Shown: in pieces, positions 41,888-52,048 of the stretch
How the letters are laid out: every line of letters starts with the position of its first letter
Position numbering within the stretch: position 1 is the first letter of the stretch
DNA from: Buttiauxella agrestis ATCC 33320
Lineage (GTDB): Bacteria; Pseudomonadota; Gammaproteobacteria; Enterobacterales; Enterobacteriaceae
NCBI GenBank assembly: GCA_024169445.1
Contig: JALKFA010000001.1
Coordinates: forward strand, 3,162,001-3,226,000
DNA: 64,000 nucleotides
Reading direction: 5' to 3'
Notes under the pieces: generated by a model
What the model was told of the DNA's origin: nothing
What the model saw: the letters and a program-made list of their open reading frames with translations, nothing else
Databases searched by the model: none
Program-made: the position numbers and the translations under genes

Positions 41888-43138
41888 TTAATGTGCGCGG
41901 TGATGCAAACGCGTGCCGACTAACAATGCAATCACCAAAAGAGAGCCAATAAAACTCGCCACACCGCCCCAACCAAATGCGTGCCAGAAGATGCCACCGA
42001 GCGTCCCGGCAATGCTTGAACCAAGGTAGTAGCTAAACAAATATAACGATGAGGCTTGCCCTTTCGCGCGTTTCGCCCGTGGGCCAATCCAGCCACTGGC
42101 GACCGAGTGTGCAGCGAAGAATCCGGCAGAAAAAAGCAGCATCCCAATGAAAATAATCGCCAGCGGTGAAAACACGGTTAATACCAGCCCGAGCAACATT
42201 ACCGCAGTGGAGAAAATCATCACCGGGCCACGGCCAAATTTGGCGGTCATTGCCCCGGCTTTTGGCGAACTCCAGGTTCCGGTTAAGTAAGCTACCGACA
42301 GTAGGCCCACCACCGCCTGGCTCAAATACCACGGCCCTTGCATTAAGCGATAACCAATGTAATTAAACAGCGTGACAAACGCGCCCATCAGCAAAAATCC
42401 CTGGGTGAATAACAGCGGTAACCCCTTGTCGCGCCAGTGCAAACGGAAGTTAATAAACAGCGTTTTCGGGCGTAATGAAGAAGGGCGAAAGTGCCGCGAT
42501 TCAGGCAATATCTTCCAGAACATTAAGGCTGAGGCAAGGGCGAAGCAGCCGATGGCGGCGACCGCAATGCGCCAGTTAAACAAATCAGTCAGCACACCGC
42601 TTAACAGGCGGCCACTCATGCCGCCAATCGAGTTGCCACTGATGTACAAACCCATCGAAAAGGCCACGATACTCGGATGAATTTCTTCACTCAGATAGGT
42701 CATACCCACCGCGGCGACGCCGCTGAGCGATAGCCCAATCAAGGCGCGCATCACTAATATGCCGTGCCAGCTGGTCATCATAGTGGAGAGCAGTGTGCAG
42801 CTTGAGGCGAGCAACAACGCCGTTACCATGACTGGTTTGCGGCCAATGGCGTCAGAAAGTGGCCCGGTGAATAACAACCCAACGGCTAACATGGCGGTAG
42901 AAACTGACAGCGAAATACTACTACTGGCGGGGGATACGCCAAATTCATGCGACAGCACGGGCAAAATGGGTTGCACACAATAAAGCAGCGCAAAGGTGGC
43001 AAGTCCGGCAGAAAATAGCGCCAGGGTGACGCGCATGAATTGGGGTGAACCCCGTTTAATATAAATTGCCGGCTGGAGGGGAAGTCTGTCGTCTACATCT
43101 TCTGCCGGAGCGGTGTTGACGAGGGTTGTACGGCTCAA
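41888..43138 (-). CDS. ynfM: MFS transporter YnfM
   Basis: YnfM is a 12-helix major facilitator transporter of 416 residues, reported as an arabinose-type or drug efflux relative; the true substrate is not settled. Motif A appears as GPLSDAIGRKPVM near residue 92. The start is TTG at 43138 (residues MSRTTLV, as in E. coli), with AAGGA seven bases upstream. It is divergent from ynfL, the usual regulator arrangement. Confidence 0.92.
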   Translation of the reverse strand: MSRTTLVNTAPAEDVDDRLPLQPAIYIKRGSPQFMRVTLALFSAGLATFALLYCVQPILPVLSHEFGVSPASSSISLSVSTAMLAVGLLFTGPLSDAIGRKPVMVTALLLASSCTLLSTMMTSWHGILVMRALIGLSLSGVAAVGMTYLSEEIHPSIVAFSMGLYISGNSIGGMSGRLLSGVLTDLFNWRIAVAAIGCFALASALMFWKILPESRHFRPSSLRPKTLFINFRLHWRDKGLPLLFTQGFLLMGAFVTLFNYIGYRLMQGPWYLSQAVVGLLSVAYLTGTWSSPKAGAMTAKFGRGPVMIFSTAVMLLGLVLTVFSPLAIIFIGMLLFSAGFFAAHSVASGWIGPRAKRAKGQASSLYLFSYYLGSSIAGTLGGIFWHAFGWGGVASFIGSLLVIALLVGTRLHHRAH

Positions 43139-43237
43139 AATCGATCCTTAGTGCACTTTTGAAGTCTTCTTTTCAGAGTAGAAAATCGGGAATGTTCTGT
43201 CTAATATATTAATAATCTCAATTGATATGTTTAAAAT

Positions 43238-44146
43238 ATGAATATTGAATTGCGCCACCTGCGTTACTTTGTTGCGGTGGCTGAAGAGCTGCATTTTGGC
43301 CGTGCCGCTGCACGTCTGCGAATCTCACAGCCGCCCCTGAGCCAGCAAATACAAATTCTGGAACAACAAGTCGGGGCGCGTTTACTGGCGCGAACCAACC
43401 GCAGCGTGAGCCTAACCGCGGCGGGTGATCAGTTTTTGCTCGATGCCAGGCAGATTTTAAGCCAGGTTGAAAGCGCTGCCGCCCGCGCCGCCCGGCTGCA
43501 TCACGGTGAAACAGGCGAATTACGCATTGGTTTCACCTCATCGGCACCGTTTATCAAAACCGTCTCTGACAGCCTGTCGACATTTCGCCGCAGTTATCCC
43601 GATGTGCATTTACAGATGCGGGAAATTAACACACGTGCGCAAATTGCACCGCTGAATGAAGGTGAGCTTGAACTGGGGCTGATGCGCAATACGCGGCTGC
43701 CGGACACTCTCGACTGGAAACTGGTGTTAAGGGAACCGCTGATGGCGATGGTGCATCGCGACCATCCGTTAGCCCAATGTACGGCGATTTCCCTGCAACA
43801 ACTGGCAAACGAGCCTTTTGTCTTTTTTGACCCGCACGTCGGAACTGGCCTGTATGACGATATTCTTAGTTTGTTACAACGTCACGACATTACGCCGTTT
43901 ATCACCCAGGAAGTGGGCGAGGCGATGACGATTATCGGCCTGGTTTCCGCGGGGCTAGGTGTTTCGATCCTGCCTGCATCGTTTAAACGCGTTCGGATCT
44001 CGGAAGTGGTTTGGTTGCCCATTGAAGAACCCGAGGCACAATCAGAAATGTGGCTGGTGTGGCCTAAACATCGCGAGTTGTCTGCCGCAGCACTTCGAAT
44101 CTCCGCATTGCTAACGGAGTCAATAACTCGATTAAAAGGCATTTAA
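43238..44146 (+). CDS. ynfL: LysR-type regulator YnfL
   Basis: This is a LysR-family transcriptional regulator of 302 residues, with the N-terminal winged helix (LRYFVAVAEELHFGRAAARL, about residues 7-26) and a substrate-binding domain with GFTSSAPFIKTV and EAMTIIGLVSAGLGVSILP. It is divergent from ynfM across a 100-base promoter region, which suggests it controls that transporter. The effector is unknown. Confidence 0.92.
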   Translation: MNIELRHLRYFVAVAEELHFGRAAARLRISQPPLSQQIQILEQQVGARLLARTNRSVSLTAAGDQFLLDARQILSQVESAAARAARLHHGETGELRIGFTSSAPFIKTVSDSLSTFRRSYPDVHLQMREINTRAQIAPLNEGELELGLMRNTRLPDTLDWKLVLREPLMAMVHRDHPLAQCTAISLQQLANEPFVFFDPHVGTGLYDDILSLLQRHDITPFITQEVGEAMTIIGLVSAGLGVSILPASFKRVRISEVVWLPIEEPEAQSEMWLVWPKHRELSAAALRISALLTESITRLKGI

Positions 44147-44228
44147 AGCACCGTAATATGTGCGGTAAATCACAACCCTACGTAAATATTTGACTCCTTT
44201 GGTTGAAGTGTTTCACCATAGCCCAAAG

Positions 44229-44252
44229 TTTATTTCGAAGCGCGAAAATAAA
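44229..44252. promoter_or_regulatory. Mlc autoregulatory operator
   Basis: TTATTTCGAAGCGCGAAAAT and its flanks form an imperfect palindrome of the Mlc/NagC type (TTT-ATTTCG...CGAAAAT-AAA). It lies 11 bases before the mlc start. E. coli mlc has a self-repression site of this form. Confidence 0.75.
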
Positions 44253-44263
44253 GGGAGTCGCAA

Positions 44264-45481
44264 GTGGTTGCTGATAGCCAACCGGGCCATATTGATCAGA
44301 TCAAGCAAACCAATGCGGGCGTAGTTTATCGTCTGATTGATACCCATGGACCGGTGTCGCGAATCGATCTTTCTCGTCTGGCGCAACTCGCTCCTGCCAG
44401 TATCACGAAAATTGTTCGTGAAATGATAGAAGCGCATTTGGTGCAGGAAACGGAAATCCAGGATCCCGGTAGCCGGGGGCGTCCTGCGGTGGGTCTGATG
44501 CTGGAAACTGAAGCATGGCACTATTTGTCTGTGCGGATTAGCCGTGGGGAAATCTCTCTCGGTCTGCATGATTTAAGCAGCAAATTGATTGTTGAAGATA
44601 CCGTCTCGCTCGCGGTTGAAGACCAGCAGCCGCTCATTGAGCGGATAATCGCGCAAATCGACCAGTTCTTTATTCGTCATCAGCAAAAACTCGAACGCCT
44701 TACGGCGATTGCTATCACCATGCCGGGGATTATCGACACCAAACGCGGCATCGTTCATCGCATGCCGTTTTATGATGTCTGTGACATGCCTTTGGGCGAG
44801 ATCCTCGAAAACTACACCGGCGTGCCGGTGTATGTGCAACACGACATCAGCGCGTGGACCATGGCAGAAGGGCTGTTTGGTGCCTCTAAGGGCGCACGCG
44901 ATGTGATTCAGGTGGTGATTGATAATAACGTCGGTGCCGGCGTGATTACCGATGGGCGTCTGCTTCATGCGGGCAGCAGTAGCCTGGTCGAGATTGGTCA
45001 TACTCAGGTCGACCCTTACGGTAAACGCTGCTATTGCGGCAATAACGGTTGCCTTGAAACCATTGCCAGCATCGACAGTGTGCTGGAATTGGCCCAGTTG
45101 CGCATGAGCCAGTCGATGGGCAGCATGCTGCATGTCCAGCCACTGACCGTTGAGTCGTTGTGTGATGCTGCGTTAAACGGCGATCTATTAGCGAAAGATA
45201 TCATTCTTGGGGTGGGGACCAACGTCGGTCGAATCCTGGCGATTATGGTCAACTTATTCCATCCACAAAAAATTCTGATTGGTTCGCCACTTAATCGAGC
45301 CGCAGAAATTCTGCATCCGGCGATTACCGCTTGCATTCGTCAGCAGTCGTTACCGGCTTATAGTGAACATATGATTGTTGAAAGTACCCAGTATAATCAC
45401 CGTGGAACCATGGCGGGTGCAGCGCTGGTAAAAGACGCAATGTATAACGGTTCGTTATTGATTCGCCTGCTGCAAGGCTAA
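44264..45481 (+). CDS. mlc: Glucose-responsive repressor Mlc
   Basis: Mlc (DgsA) represses ptsG, manXYZ, malT and others. When glucose is transported, unphosphorylated EIICB-Glc binds Mlc and pulls it off DNA. The 405-residue ROK-family protein has the helix-turn-helix SRIDLSRLAQLAPASITKIV (about residues 34-53). It has the glucokinase-like ROK core and a zinc site of the form GHTQVDPYGKRCYCGNNGCLET. The GTG start gives MVADSQPGHIDQI, and AGGGAG lies upstream. The C-terminal amphipathic helix (NGSLLIRLLQG) needed for tetramerisation is intact. Confidence 0.95.
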   Translation: MVADSQPGHIDQIKQTNAGVVYRLIDTHGPVSRIDLSRLAQLAPASITKIVREMIEAHLVQETEIQDPGSRGRPAVGLMLETEAWHYLSVRISRGEISLGLHDLSSKLIVEDTVSLAVEDQQPLIERIIAQIDQFFIRHQQKLERLTAIAITMPGIIDTKRGIVHRMPFYDVCDMPLGEILENYTGVPVYVQHDISAWTMAEGLFGASKGARDVIQVVIDNNVGAGVITDGRLLHAGSSSLVEIGHTQVDPYGKRCYCGNNGCLETIASIDSVLELAQLRMSQSMGSMLHVQPLTVESLCDAALNGDLLAKDIILGVGTNVGRILAIMVNLFHPQKILIGSPLNRAAEILHPAITACIRQQSLPAYSEHMIVESTQYNHRGTMAGAALVKDAMYNGSLLIRLLQG

Positions 45482-45640
45482 TGTTTATGGCTTGATCCAC
45501 TAAAAATTGCGCTATCTCAATCTGACTGAAGCACTATTCTTTTAGACTTTCCCTCCTGAATTATTCAATTTCTAATCACTCATATCCGTCTTACAAATAA
45601 ATAAAGACGGGTATTTGCAGCATTTCCTTGGGAGTTAGTC

Positions 45641-46336
45641 ATGCTTACGCGTTTCTTTATAACGGGTACCGATACTGCAGTCGGGAAGACTGTGGTTTCA
45701 CGCGCCTTGTTGCAGGCGCTTGCAGCCAGCGGCAAAAGTGTTGTCGGCTATAAGCCGGTAGCCAAAGGAAGTAAAGAGACGCCAGAGGGCCTGCGCAACA
45801 AAGATGCGTTAGTTCTGCAAAGTGTTTCCACACTTGAATTGCCTTATGCAGCTATTAATCCTATCGCGCTGAGCGAAGAAGAAAGCAGCGTGAGTCATAG
45901 TTGCCCGATTAACTATTCGCTGTTGTCTGACGGGTTGCAAAATTTAGCCGGGCAAGTGGACCACGTTGTGGTTGAGGGCACTGGCGGTTGGCGGAGTCTG
46001 ATGAATGATTTACGCCCGTTATCTGAATGGGTAGTTCAGGAACAATTGCCGGTGTTGATGGTTGTGGGTATTCAGGAAGGCTGTATTAACCATGCTTTGC
46101 TGACGGCTCAGGCCATTGCAAATGATGGCTTACCGCTGATTGGCTGGGTGGCGAACCGCATCAACCCAGGCCTTGCGCACTACGCAGAAATCATTGATGT
46201 ATTAAGCAAAAAACTGCCAGCGCCGCTGGTGGGCGAGCTGCCTTATTTACCACGCGCAGAACAGCGTGATTTGGCAAATTACATCGATTTATCCCGCCTT
46301 TGCGGCGCTCTGGCGATAGACCGTTTGCGGGCGTAA
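45641..46336 (+). CDS. bioD2: Dethiobiotin synthetase BioD2 (YnfK)
   Basis: This is the second dethiobiotin synthetase of enterobacteria: ATP-dependent ureido ring closure in biotin synthesis. The 231-residue protein has the P-loop [12 protein letters not shown] (about residues 8-19), the substrate motif [14 protein letters not shown] and the nucleotide-binding EGTGGWRS. E. coli YnfK is similar and weakly active. It is convergent with clcB, overlapping its last 48 bases. Confidence 0.92.
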   Translation: MLTRFFITGTDTAVGKTVVSRALLQALAASGKSVVGYKPVAKGSKETPEGLRNKDALVLQSVSTLELPYAAINPIALSEEESSVSHSCPINYSLLSDGLQNLAGQVDHVVVEGTGGWRSLMNDLRPLSEWVVQEQLPVLMVVGIQEGCINHALLTAQAIANDGLPLIGWVANRINPGLAHYAEIIDVLSKKLPAPLVGELPYLPRAEQRDLANYIDLSRLCGALAIDRLRA

Positions 46337-47548
46337 CCAGCGCGAAAGTGCTGAAGCAATCACGCACGACAGCAACAGACCGGGGAGCAATGTAAACTCC
46401 CCGGTCATTTCACAAACCATCAGCGTGGACATTATCGGTGCATGTGTGGTGGCGGCCAGCAGTGTTGCCATTCCGGTTAATGCCAGCAAAATCGCAATGT
46501 TATCGCCACTCCACGCCCATATCCCGTACCACTGCCCGACCAACATTCCCAATGCTGCGCCAACAAATAACGTCGGAGTAAATACGCCGCCCGGCGCACC
46601 AGAGCCGCTGCTTGCCAGCACTGCCGCCAATTTGTAAACCAGAACACCTGCCACGAACAGCAGTGCAGGCGGTTGCGAGAGAAATGACTGCACCACGCTG
46701 TAACCGTTACCCCAAACCAGCGGGGTGATAAGCGACAGCAACCCAACCAGCAATCCCCCTAACGCGAGTTGCCACGGCGGGCTTAAGTGCAGACGCTGGA
46801 ATATTTTGCTGCTTTGCGCCATAAGCCAGAGAAACAGTGGCCCAGCAAGCCCCGCAAGCATACCGAAGGATGCCATCAGCAAATATTGAACTGGCTGCGG
46901 AGCGCTGAGTGCGCGCACGGTGTAGAGCAGCGCTTGTTCGTCATTTAACAAGTGGGTCATCAGCAGGGCACTGACAGCGGCAATGACCACGGGGCCGAGG
47001 GAGGCGAGCATCAACGTGCCAAACAGAATCTCTGCGATAAACAAGCTACCCGCCAGCGGGGCATGATAGGCGCTGGCCATCCCGGCTGCCGCACCACAGG
47101 CGACCCACAACTTCCATTCGTCTGAACGAGAGAAACGCTGCGCGAAAACAGAGGCAAAGACGGTTGCCAGCAGTACCATCGCACCTTCACGGCCAATGGC
47201 GCTGCCGCTGGCGACAACAATCAAAGAGGCGGCAGATTTGACCAGGCTTGCGCTAACATCTAAGCGCCCGTCGCCGGTTTCAATCGCCTCCATATAGTCG
47301 GTGGGAGCCGAAGGGCGCTGGCGAGTGGCGCGCTGCCATGCCCAAAGTAGCGTACCGGCAAGCAATCCACCTATCGCGGGGGTGAGCAGTCTTCGCCAGG
47401 GCGGTAGTGCCGCCGCAGCAGCGACCAGGCTGCCACTGTGGTCACCTAAAAAAAGACCTTCAAGGAAATACATCGACTGGCGAAACAGCCAGACCACCAT
47501 TGCTGAGGCGATACCAATCCAGACGGCGAATATTAGCCGCCGTAGCAT
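46289..47548 (-). CDS. clcB: ClC-type chloride channel/antiporter ClcB
   Basis: ClcB is the second ClC protein of enterobacteria, implicated with ClcA in extreme acid resistance. The selectivity signatures GREG (SAIGREGAM) and GSGAPGG are present, in about ten membrane helices. I use the start MLRRLIFAV (47548), which gives 419 residues, matching the 418 of E. coli. Upstream in-frame ATGs (47557, 47584) cannot be excluded. The region further upstream is a REP element and is not coding. The 3' end overlaps bioD2 in the opposite direction. Confidence 0.9.
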   Translation of the reverse strand: MLRRLIFAVWIGIASAMVVWLFRQSMYFLEGLFLGDHSGSLVAAAAALPPWRRLLTPAIGGLLAGTLLWAWQRATRQRPSAPTDYMEAIETGDGRLDVSASLVKSAASLIVVASGSAIGREGAMVLLATVFASVFAQRFSRSDEWKLWVACGAAAGMASAYHAPLAGSLFIAEILFGTLMLASLGPVVIAAVSALLMTHLLNDEQALLYTVRALSAPQPVQYLLMASFGMLAGLAGPLFLWLMAQSSKIFQRLHLSPPWQLALGGLLVGLLSLITPLVWGNGYSVVQSFLSQPPALLFVAGVLVYKLAAVLASSGSGAPGGVFTPTLFVGAALGMLVGQWYGIWAWSGDNIAILLALTGMATLLAATTHAPIMSTLMVCEMTGEFTLLPGLLLSCVIASALSRWLRPQTVYRQSAAKAG

Positions 47549-47595
47549 GCCTTTCATGTCGGGGAAGTGGTGTAAGCGGTGCATAGCAAGCATTG

Positions 47596-47625
47596 TAGGG
47601 TGGATAACCGCGAGCGTCATCCACC
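47596..47625. repeat. REP-like element between clcB and osmV
   Basis: GGTGGATAACCGCGAGCGTCATCCACC has inverted arms GGTGGAT/ATCCACC around a GC-rich centre. It lies in the 95-base gap upstream of clcB. Confidence 0.65.
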
Positions 47626-47643
47626 AATGTGAAGTAAACCCTG

Positions 47644-48789
47644 CTACGGTTGGTGAATATTCAATACCCGACGAGTGCGTCCCGAGCTGAGATAGTCAGC
47701 GATGTAATCCTGCGAAATCTCACCACTATAACGACCATCTTCATCGGTTATCGGCATCCACACCATGTTGTGCTCGTAGAGTTTTGACAGCACGATACGC
47801 AAGTTATCTTCTGCGCGCCCGGTCACTCTGAAGGGGTGGAGCACATCTGCGCAAACTCCTGTGGCTCCCCGCGTTTCACGGCGTTTCACAAACCCTAATG
47901 GTTTACCTTCATCGTCGACCACGGTTATCGAACGCATATCGTTGTCATCCATGATCGAGAAAGCTTCTGGTAACGAAGTCGATTCACGTGCGGTGACGGT
48001 CGGTTGCTGGCCGGTGACGTCTCCTGCTTGTACCAACAGCAGGCGTTTCAGCGTGCGATCCTGGCCCACAAATGAGCCAATAAATTCGTTAGCCGGTTTA
48101 GCCAGTAATTCATCGGGGCTGGCACATTGCACAATTTTCCCCTGGCGGAACACCGCGATGCGGTCACCTAATTTCAGTGCTTCATCAATATCGTGACTCA
48201 CCAGCATCACGGTTTTCTTCAACTGGCGCTGCATTTCCAGAAACTCATTCTGAATCGCTTCGCGGTTGATGGGGTCGACCGCGCCAAAAGGTTCATCCAT
48301 CAACAGTACCGGAGGATCCGCCGCCAGCGCGCGTATCACGCCAATACGCTGTTGCTGCCCGCCGGACATTTCTCGCGGGTAACGATGGAGAAATTTGTTC
48401 GGGTCCAGCGCCACCATGCTCATCAGTTCGCTGGCACGCTCTTTACAGCGGGCTTTTTCCCAGCCCAACATGCGCGGCACCACGGTGATGTTTTCTTCAA
48501 TCGTCATGTTAGGGAACAGACCGATTTGCTGGATAACGTAGCCAATATTGCGGCGTAGCGTCACGGTATCCAGTTCGTTAGTATTTTTACCGTTGATCAG
48601 AATATTGCCGCCAGTGGGGGCAATCAGGCGATTGATCATTTTGAGTGTGGTGGTTTTGCCACAGCCGGAAGGGCCGAGCAGCACACACATTTCACCTTCC
48701 GGCACATTCAGGTTGATATTATCAACCGCATTAAAAGGTTGGCCATTCTTCTGAGCGAACTGTTTGGTGAGGTTTTCCAGTTTTATCAT
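47644..48789 (-). CDS. osmV: Osmoprotectant ABC transporter ATPase OsmV
   Basis: OsmV is the ATPase of OsmU (OsmVWXY), a glycine betaine and choline-O-sulfate importer described in Salmonella. The 381-residue protein has Walker [10 protein letters not shown], signature MSGGQQQRI, Walker [13 protein letters not shown], switch His SHDID and two C-terminal CBS domains (about residues 250-370) that may sense ionic strength. The ATG at 48789 overlaps the osmW stop by one base (TAATG), indicating coupling; the longer frame upstream is not used. Confidence 0.93.
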   Translation of the reverse strand: MIKLENLTKQFAQKNGQPFNAVDNINLNVPEGEMCVLLGPSGCGKTTTLKMINRLIAPTGGNILINGKNTNELDTVTLRRNIGYVIQQIGLFPNMTIEENITVVPRMLGWEKARCKERASELMSMVALDPNKFLHRYPREMSGGQQQRIGVIRALAADPPVLLMDEPFGAVDPINREAIQNEFLEMQRQLKKTVMLVSHDIDEALKLGDRIAVFRQGKIVQCASPDELLAKPANEFIGSFVGQDRTLKRLLLVQAGDVTGQQPTVTARESTSLPEAFSIMDDNDMRSITVVDDEGKPLGFVKRRETRGATGVCADVLHPFRVTGRAEDNLRIVLSKLYEHNMVWMPITDEDGRYSGEISQDYIADYLSSGRTRRVLNIHQP

Positions 48790-49436
48790 TATCGAATCCC
48801 CTTTGGTGTCAGGACTAATTGCAAACGATGTAGCAACCAGTCCAGTAGAATCGCTAAAACACAAATCAATACCGCGCCGGCGATCAACATGCGGATGTCG
48901 CTGCTGCCGATACCGTTAAGCAATAACAAACCCAAGCCGCCAGCACCGATAACTGCGGCAATGGCCATGACGCCAATATTCATCACTACGGCAGTACGAA
49001 TGCCGCCGAAAATAACCGGTAATGCCATGGGGATTTCAACCCAGCGCAGGCGTTGCCAGAATGTCATGCCAATACCACGACCCGCTTCACGCAAACCTGG
49101 CGGCAGGCTGTCGAGTGCGGTATGCGTGTTACGGACAATCGGTAACAGGGAATAGAGGAATACCGCGGTGATGGCAGGCAATACGCCAATCCCTTGCCCG
49201 ATCATCGAAAACAGCGGAATCATCAGACCAAACAGGGCAATGGAGGGAATGGTCAGCACAATGGTGGCGATACCCAGCACCGGCGTGGCAAGCCATTTGT
49301 GACGCACGATTAAAATGCCCAGCGGCACACCAATCACAATCGCCAGACCCACGGCCATTAACACCAACCATAAATGTTGCAGCGTCAGACTGCCGAGATA
49401 GCTCGCGTTATCAAGCATATAGTGCAACGTTTCCAT
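48789..49436 (-). CDS. osmW: Osmoprotectant ABC transporter permease OsmW
   Basis: This is an inner-membrane permease of the OsmU system, 215 residues, with six hydrophobic segments and the binding-protein-dependent transport signature LPPGLREAGRGIGMTFWQRLRWVEIPMALPVIFGGIRT (about residues 90-128). AAGGAGG precedes the ATG. It lies between osmX and osmV. Confidence 0.93.
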   Translation of the reverse strand: METLHYMLDNASYLGSLTLQHLWLVLMAVGLAIVIGVPLGILIVRHKWLATPVLGIATIVLTIPSIALFGLMIPLFSMIGQGIGVLPAITAVFLYSLLPIVRNTHTALDSLPPGLREAGRGIGMTFWQRLRWVEIPMALPVIFGGIRTAVVMNIGVMAIAAVIGAGGLGLLLLNGIGSSDIRMLIAGAVLICVLAILLDWLLHRLQLVLTPKGIR

Positions 49437-49445
49437 GGTGCCTCC

Positions 49446-50348
49446 TTAGAGCAAGCCTTTCTGCTGCAGGAATTCACGAGCCACCTGCTGTGGGGTTTCA
49501 TGGTCGATGTCCACTTTGGCATTCAGGGTGGAAATCACGTCGTTGTTCAGTAAACCGGAAAGCGTATTGAGTGCTTCTTCAAGGCCGGGGTTGGCGGCGA
49601 GTGTTTCTTTACGCACCACAGGCGTAACAGCGTAACTTGGGAAGAAGCCTTTATCGTCTTGCAGCACTTTTAAATCGAAGCCTTTTACTCGCCCGTCGGT
49701 GGTGTAAATCAGCCCAGCGTCAACGAAACCATCGCGCACTGCGTTATAGACCAGTCCGGGGTCCATTTGGCGTATCTGCGGCCTGTCCAGCGGCATGCGG
49801 TAGGCTTGCTGCAATGGTTTCATGCCATCGCTACGGCCAGAAAACTCCAGGTCCAGGCCGAGCATCCAGTTGTTATCAGGGTCGGTCTGGCGGATATGTT
49901 CAATTTTTTCCACCAGTTCTGACATGGTGTTGATGTTCTCTGCTTCCGCACGTTTGCGCTGCATGGCGAACGCGTAGGTGTTGTTCATATCCGCCGGTTT
50001 CAGCCAGACAATCCCCAGTTTTGCATCGAGTTTTTTCACCGTGTCGTAGGATTCCTGCGGCGTCATTCGTTTGTTGATGTGATTAAAAATAATCAGCGAC
50101 GTGCCGGTGTATTCCCAGGTCATATCCACTTGTTTGTTGACCATGGCATTACGCGAAATCACGGTAGCAATGTTGGTCTGTGGCGTGACCTGGAACCCTT
50201 TTTTTTGCAGATACTGCGTGGTCATAGCTGAAAGGATGTGTTGTTCGGTGAAGCTTTTGGTTGCCAGAACCAGCGGCTCAGCTCGTGCTGCGCCCGCCAG
50301 GAATAGTGTGGCGGCTAATGCAGCAAACAACGGTTTAAACGGGATCAT
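49446..50348 (-). CDS. osmX: Osmoprotectant-binding protein OsmX
   Basis: OsmX is the periplasmic ligand-binding component, an OpuAC-type protein of 300 residues. The Sec signal [20 protein letters not shown] ends at AARAEP. Aromatic residues suited to a quaternary-amine cage occur in [10 protein letters not shown] and [10 protein letters not shown]. It is the second gene transcribed, between the two permease genes. Confidence 0.93.
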   Translation of the reverse strand: MIPFKPLFAALAATLFLAGAARAEPLVLATKSFTEQHILSAMTTQYLQKKGFQVTPQTNIATVISRNAMVNKQVDMTWEYTGTSLIIFNHINKRMTPQESYDTVKKLDAKLGIVWLKPADMNNTYAFAMQRKRAEAENINTMSELVEKIEHIRQTDPDNNWMLGLDLEFSGRSDGMKPLQQAYRMPLDRPQIRQMDPGLVYNAVRDGFVDAGLIYTTDGRVKGFDLKVLQDDKGFFPSYAVTPVVRKETLAANPGLEEALNTLSGLLNNDVISTLNAKVDIDHETPQQVAREFLQQKGLL

Positions 50349-50370
50349 AGTTATCTCCTTTTTATTATTG

Positions 50371-51087
50371 TTATTCCGCTGTGTGGGGGCTTAACACGCG
50401 CCCTAAGCCCGCGAGTGCAATATCAAGGAGCAAGGCAAAGAGTGCCGTGGCGGTTGCGCCCAAAATTAGCGTTGGGAAATCGTTGAGATAAATGCCAGGG
50501 AAAATCAGCTCGCCATAACTGCTGGCACCAATTAAAAAAGCCAGCGGCGCCGTGCCGACGTTAATGGCTGTGGCAATGCGGATCCCTGAAAGCATGACCG
50601 GCCACGCGTTGGGCAACTCGACCTGGCGCAAGCGTTGCCCCTTGGTCATGCCAATCCCATTGGCCGCTTCGATAAGCGAAGCCGGGACGCCGCACAACCC
50701 TGAATAGGTGTTACGGACAATGGGCAGCAGCGAAGCGAGGAATAGAGCGATAATCGCCGGTTTATCGCCAATCCCGATGAAGACCATCGCCAGTGCCAGC
50801 ACCGCCAATGGTGGTAAGGTATTCCCGACGTTAAATATCTGCATCGCATACTCAGCCCAACGCCGTGCGCAAGGACGGCTGAGTAGAATACCGCCAGGGA
50901 TCCCCACTAACAGGGCCAGCGCCATCGAGTTAAACACCAAAATTAAGTGTTGTTGCCCGAGATACAATAAGTCGACCTGGCGTGCTTTTATGACGTTGGG
51001 GCCGATGCCCCAGATGAGTAAACCGAGCACGATTGTCAGTGCTATGACGCCTAAAAAAGTGCGTTTTATGAACGATGAATGCTGCAT
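50371..51087 (-). CDS. osmY: Osmoprotectant ABC transporter permease OsmY (OsmU system)
   Basis: This is the second permease of OsmU, 238 residues from the ATG at 51087, with six membrane segments and the EAA-like block [45 protein letters not shown] lies about ten bases upstream; an in-frame GTG at 51111 overlaps that region and is less likely. It is the first gene of the operon. The name must not be confused with the E. coli periplasmic OsmY stress protein. Confidence 0.9.
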   Translation of the reverse strand: MQHSSFIKRTFLGVIALTIVLGLLIWGIGPNVIKARQVDLLYLGQQHLILVFNSMALALLVGIPGGILLSRPCARRWAEYAMQIFNVGNTLPPLAVLALAMVFIGIGDKPAIIALFLASLLPIVRNTYSGLCGVPASLIEAANGIGMTKGQRLRQVELPNAWPVMLSGIRIATAINVGTAPLAFLIGASSYGELIFPGIYLNDFPTLILGATATALFALLLDIALAGLGRVLSPHTAE

Positions 51088-51333
51088 TGCTGTGTGTCTC
51101 CCTGGGTGCACGTTATAGCGACGTGATGGATCGCCTGTTGTTATGCCGTGTGTCGGCAGGGTGTTTTGACCTATAACAATGTGAGGGGAAGGAATCCAGC
51201 TAATGAGGGAAATAGCAGATTAATGATTTGCGAGGAAATTAATGCTTTGGCCTGCACCGCCTCGCTTGCGAGGGTGAGATAAGAATTGTCTTAAAATGCA
51301 TTAGTTAAAGTTACGGCGTAACTTTTGGTTTGT

Positions 51334-51364
51334 GCGGTGGATAAGCGCAAGTGTCATCCACCGC
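51334..51364. repeat. REP-like element downstream of dmsD
   Basis: GCGGTGGAT and ATCCACCGC are perfect 9-base arms around AAGCGCAAGTGTC. It lies just past the dmsD stop and in the osmVWXY upstream region. Confidence 0.7.
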
Positions 51365-51375
51365 TTCTAAAATTA

Positions 51376-52002
51376 TTAGAAATACAGCTCTTTAGTGGCA
51401 ACCGGAATCAGCATCTCTTTGCGCCACTCGGCCAGGGTGATTTGAGTCAATTCACCTAATGCCTGGTAGAACGGATGTTCGGCATGAGCAATAAACAGCT
51501 CCAGGAAACGCCCACTCCACGGCAAAATGTGCCACGCCAGCAGTTCGTCGACTTTCTGCTGCAAACCTTCTTCAGCAAGCCACGCCGCCAGCATCAGCAA
51601 CATCCCGATGTGGTCGTCCGGTTCGTTGCTCGCTTGTTCATTGGCGATGTCGTTCTTGCGCATCCATTTGCGCAATTCAAGCATCGAATCACCAAACAGC
51701 ACGTTTTCTTTATCGAGATATACAGAACCCCATGGTGAAGCTGGTAGTGCGTAAGGGCCTATAAACAGGCGTTGCCAGGCCTGGCTCAATGATTCTGGTT
51801 CATAACTGAAACCCTCAGCCATGCGTTGGGCGAGAGCATCCAGCTGTTCATGCTGCACCGGCCATTGTTTCGCCCATTCCGGATCTTCCAGTGTGGCGTA
51901 AAGTGCGGCGACTTCCTGGCTGGTGGGAGCTTGATAATACAGCGCACCCAGTACTCTTCCGGTCAGGGCGATGGTCGCCAGTCTTTGTGTCGTTGTAGAC
52001 AT
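51376..52002 (-). CDS. dmsD: Tat proofreading chaperone DmsD
   Basis: DmsD binds the twin-arginine signal peptides of DMSO reductase-type catalytic subunits (DmsA, YnfE/F) until cofactor insertion is complete. The 208-residue protein belongs to the TorD/DmsD family; the block WQRLFIGPYALPASPWGSVYLDKENVLFGDS is characteristic, as is EPDDHIGMLLMLAAWLA. AAGGAAGAG precedes the ATG at 52002. It is the last gene of ynfFGH-dmsD. Confidence 0.93.
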   Translation of the reverse strand: MSTTTQRLATIALTGRVLGALYYQAPTSQEVAALYATLEDPEWAKQWPVQHEQLDALAQRMAEGFSYEPESLSQAWQRLFIGPYALPASPWGSVYLDKENVLFGDSMLELRKWMRKNDIANEQASNEPDDHIGMLLMLAAWLAEEGLQQKVDELLAWHILPWSGRFLELFIAHAEHPFYQALGELTQITLAEWRKEMLIPVATKELYF

Positions 52003-52048
52003 TTTTCTCTTCCTTGTTGCGCGGATTGCTCCGCGCATTTTGTATCAA

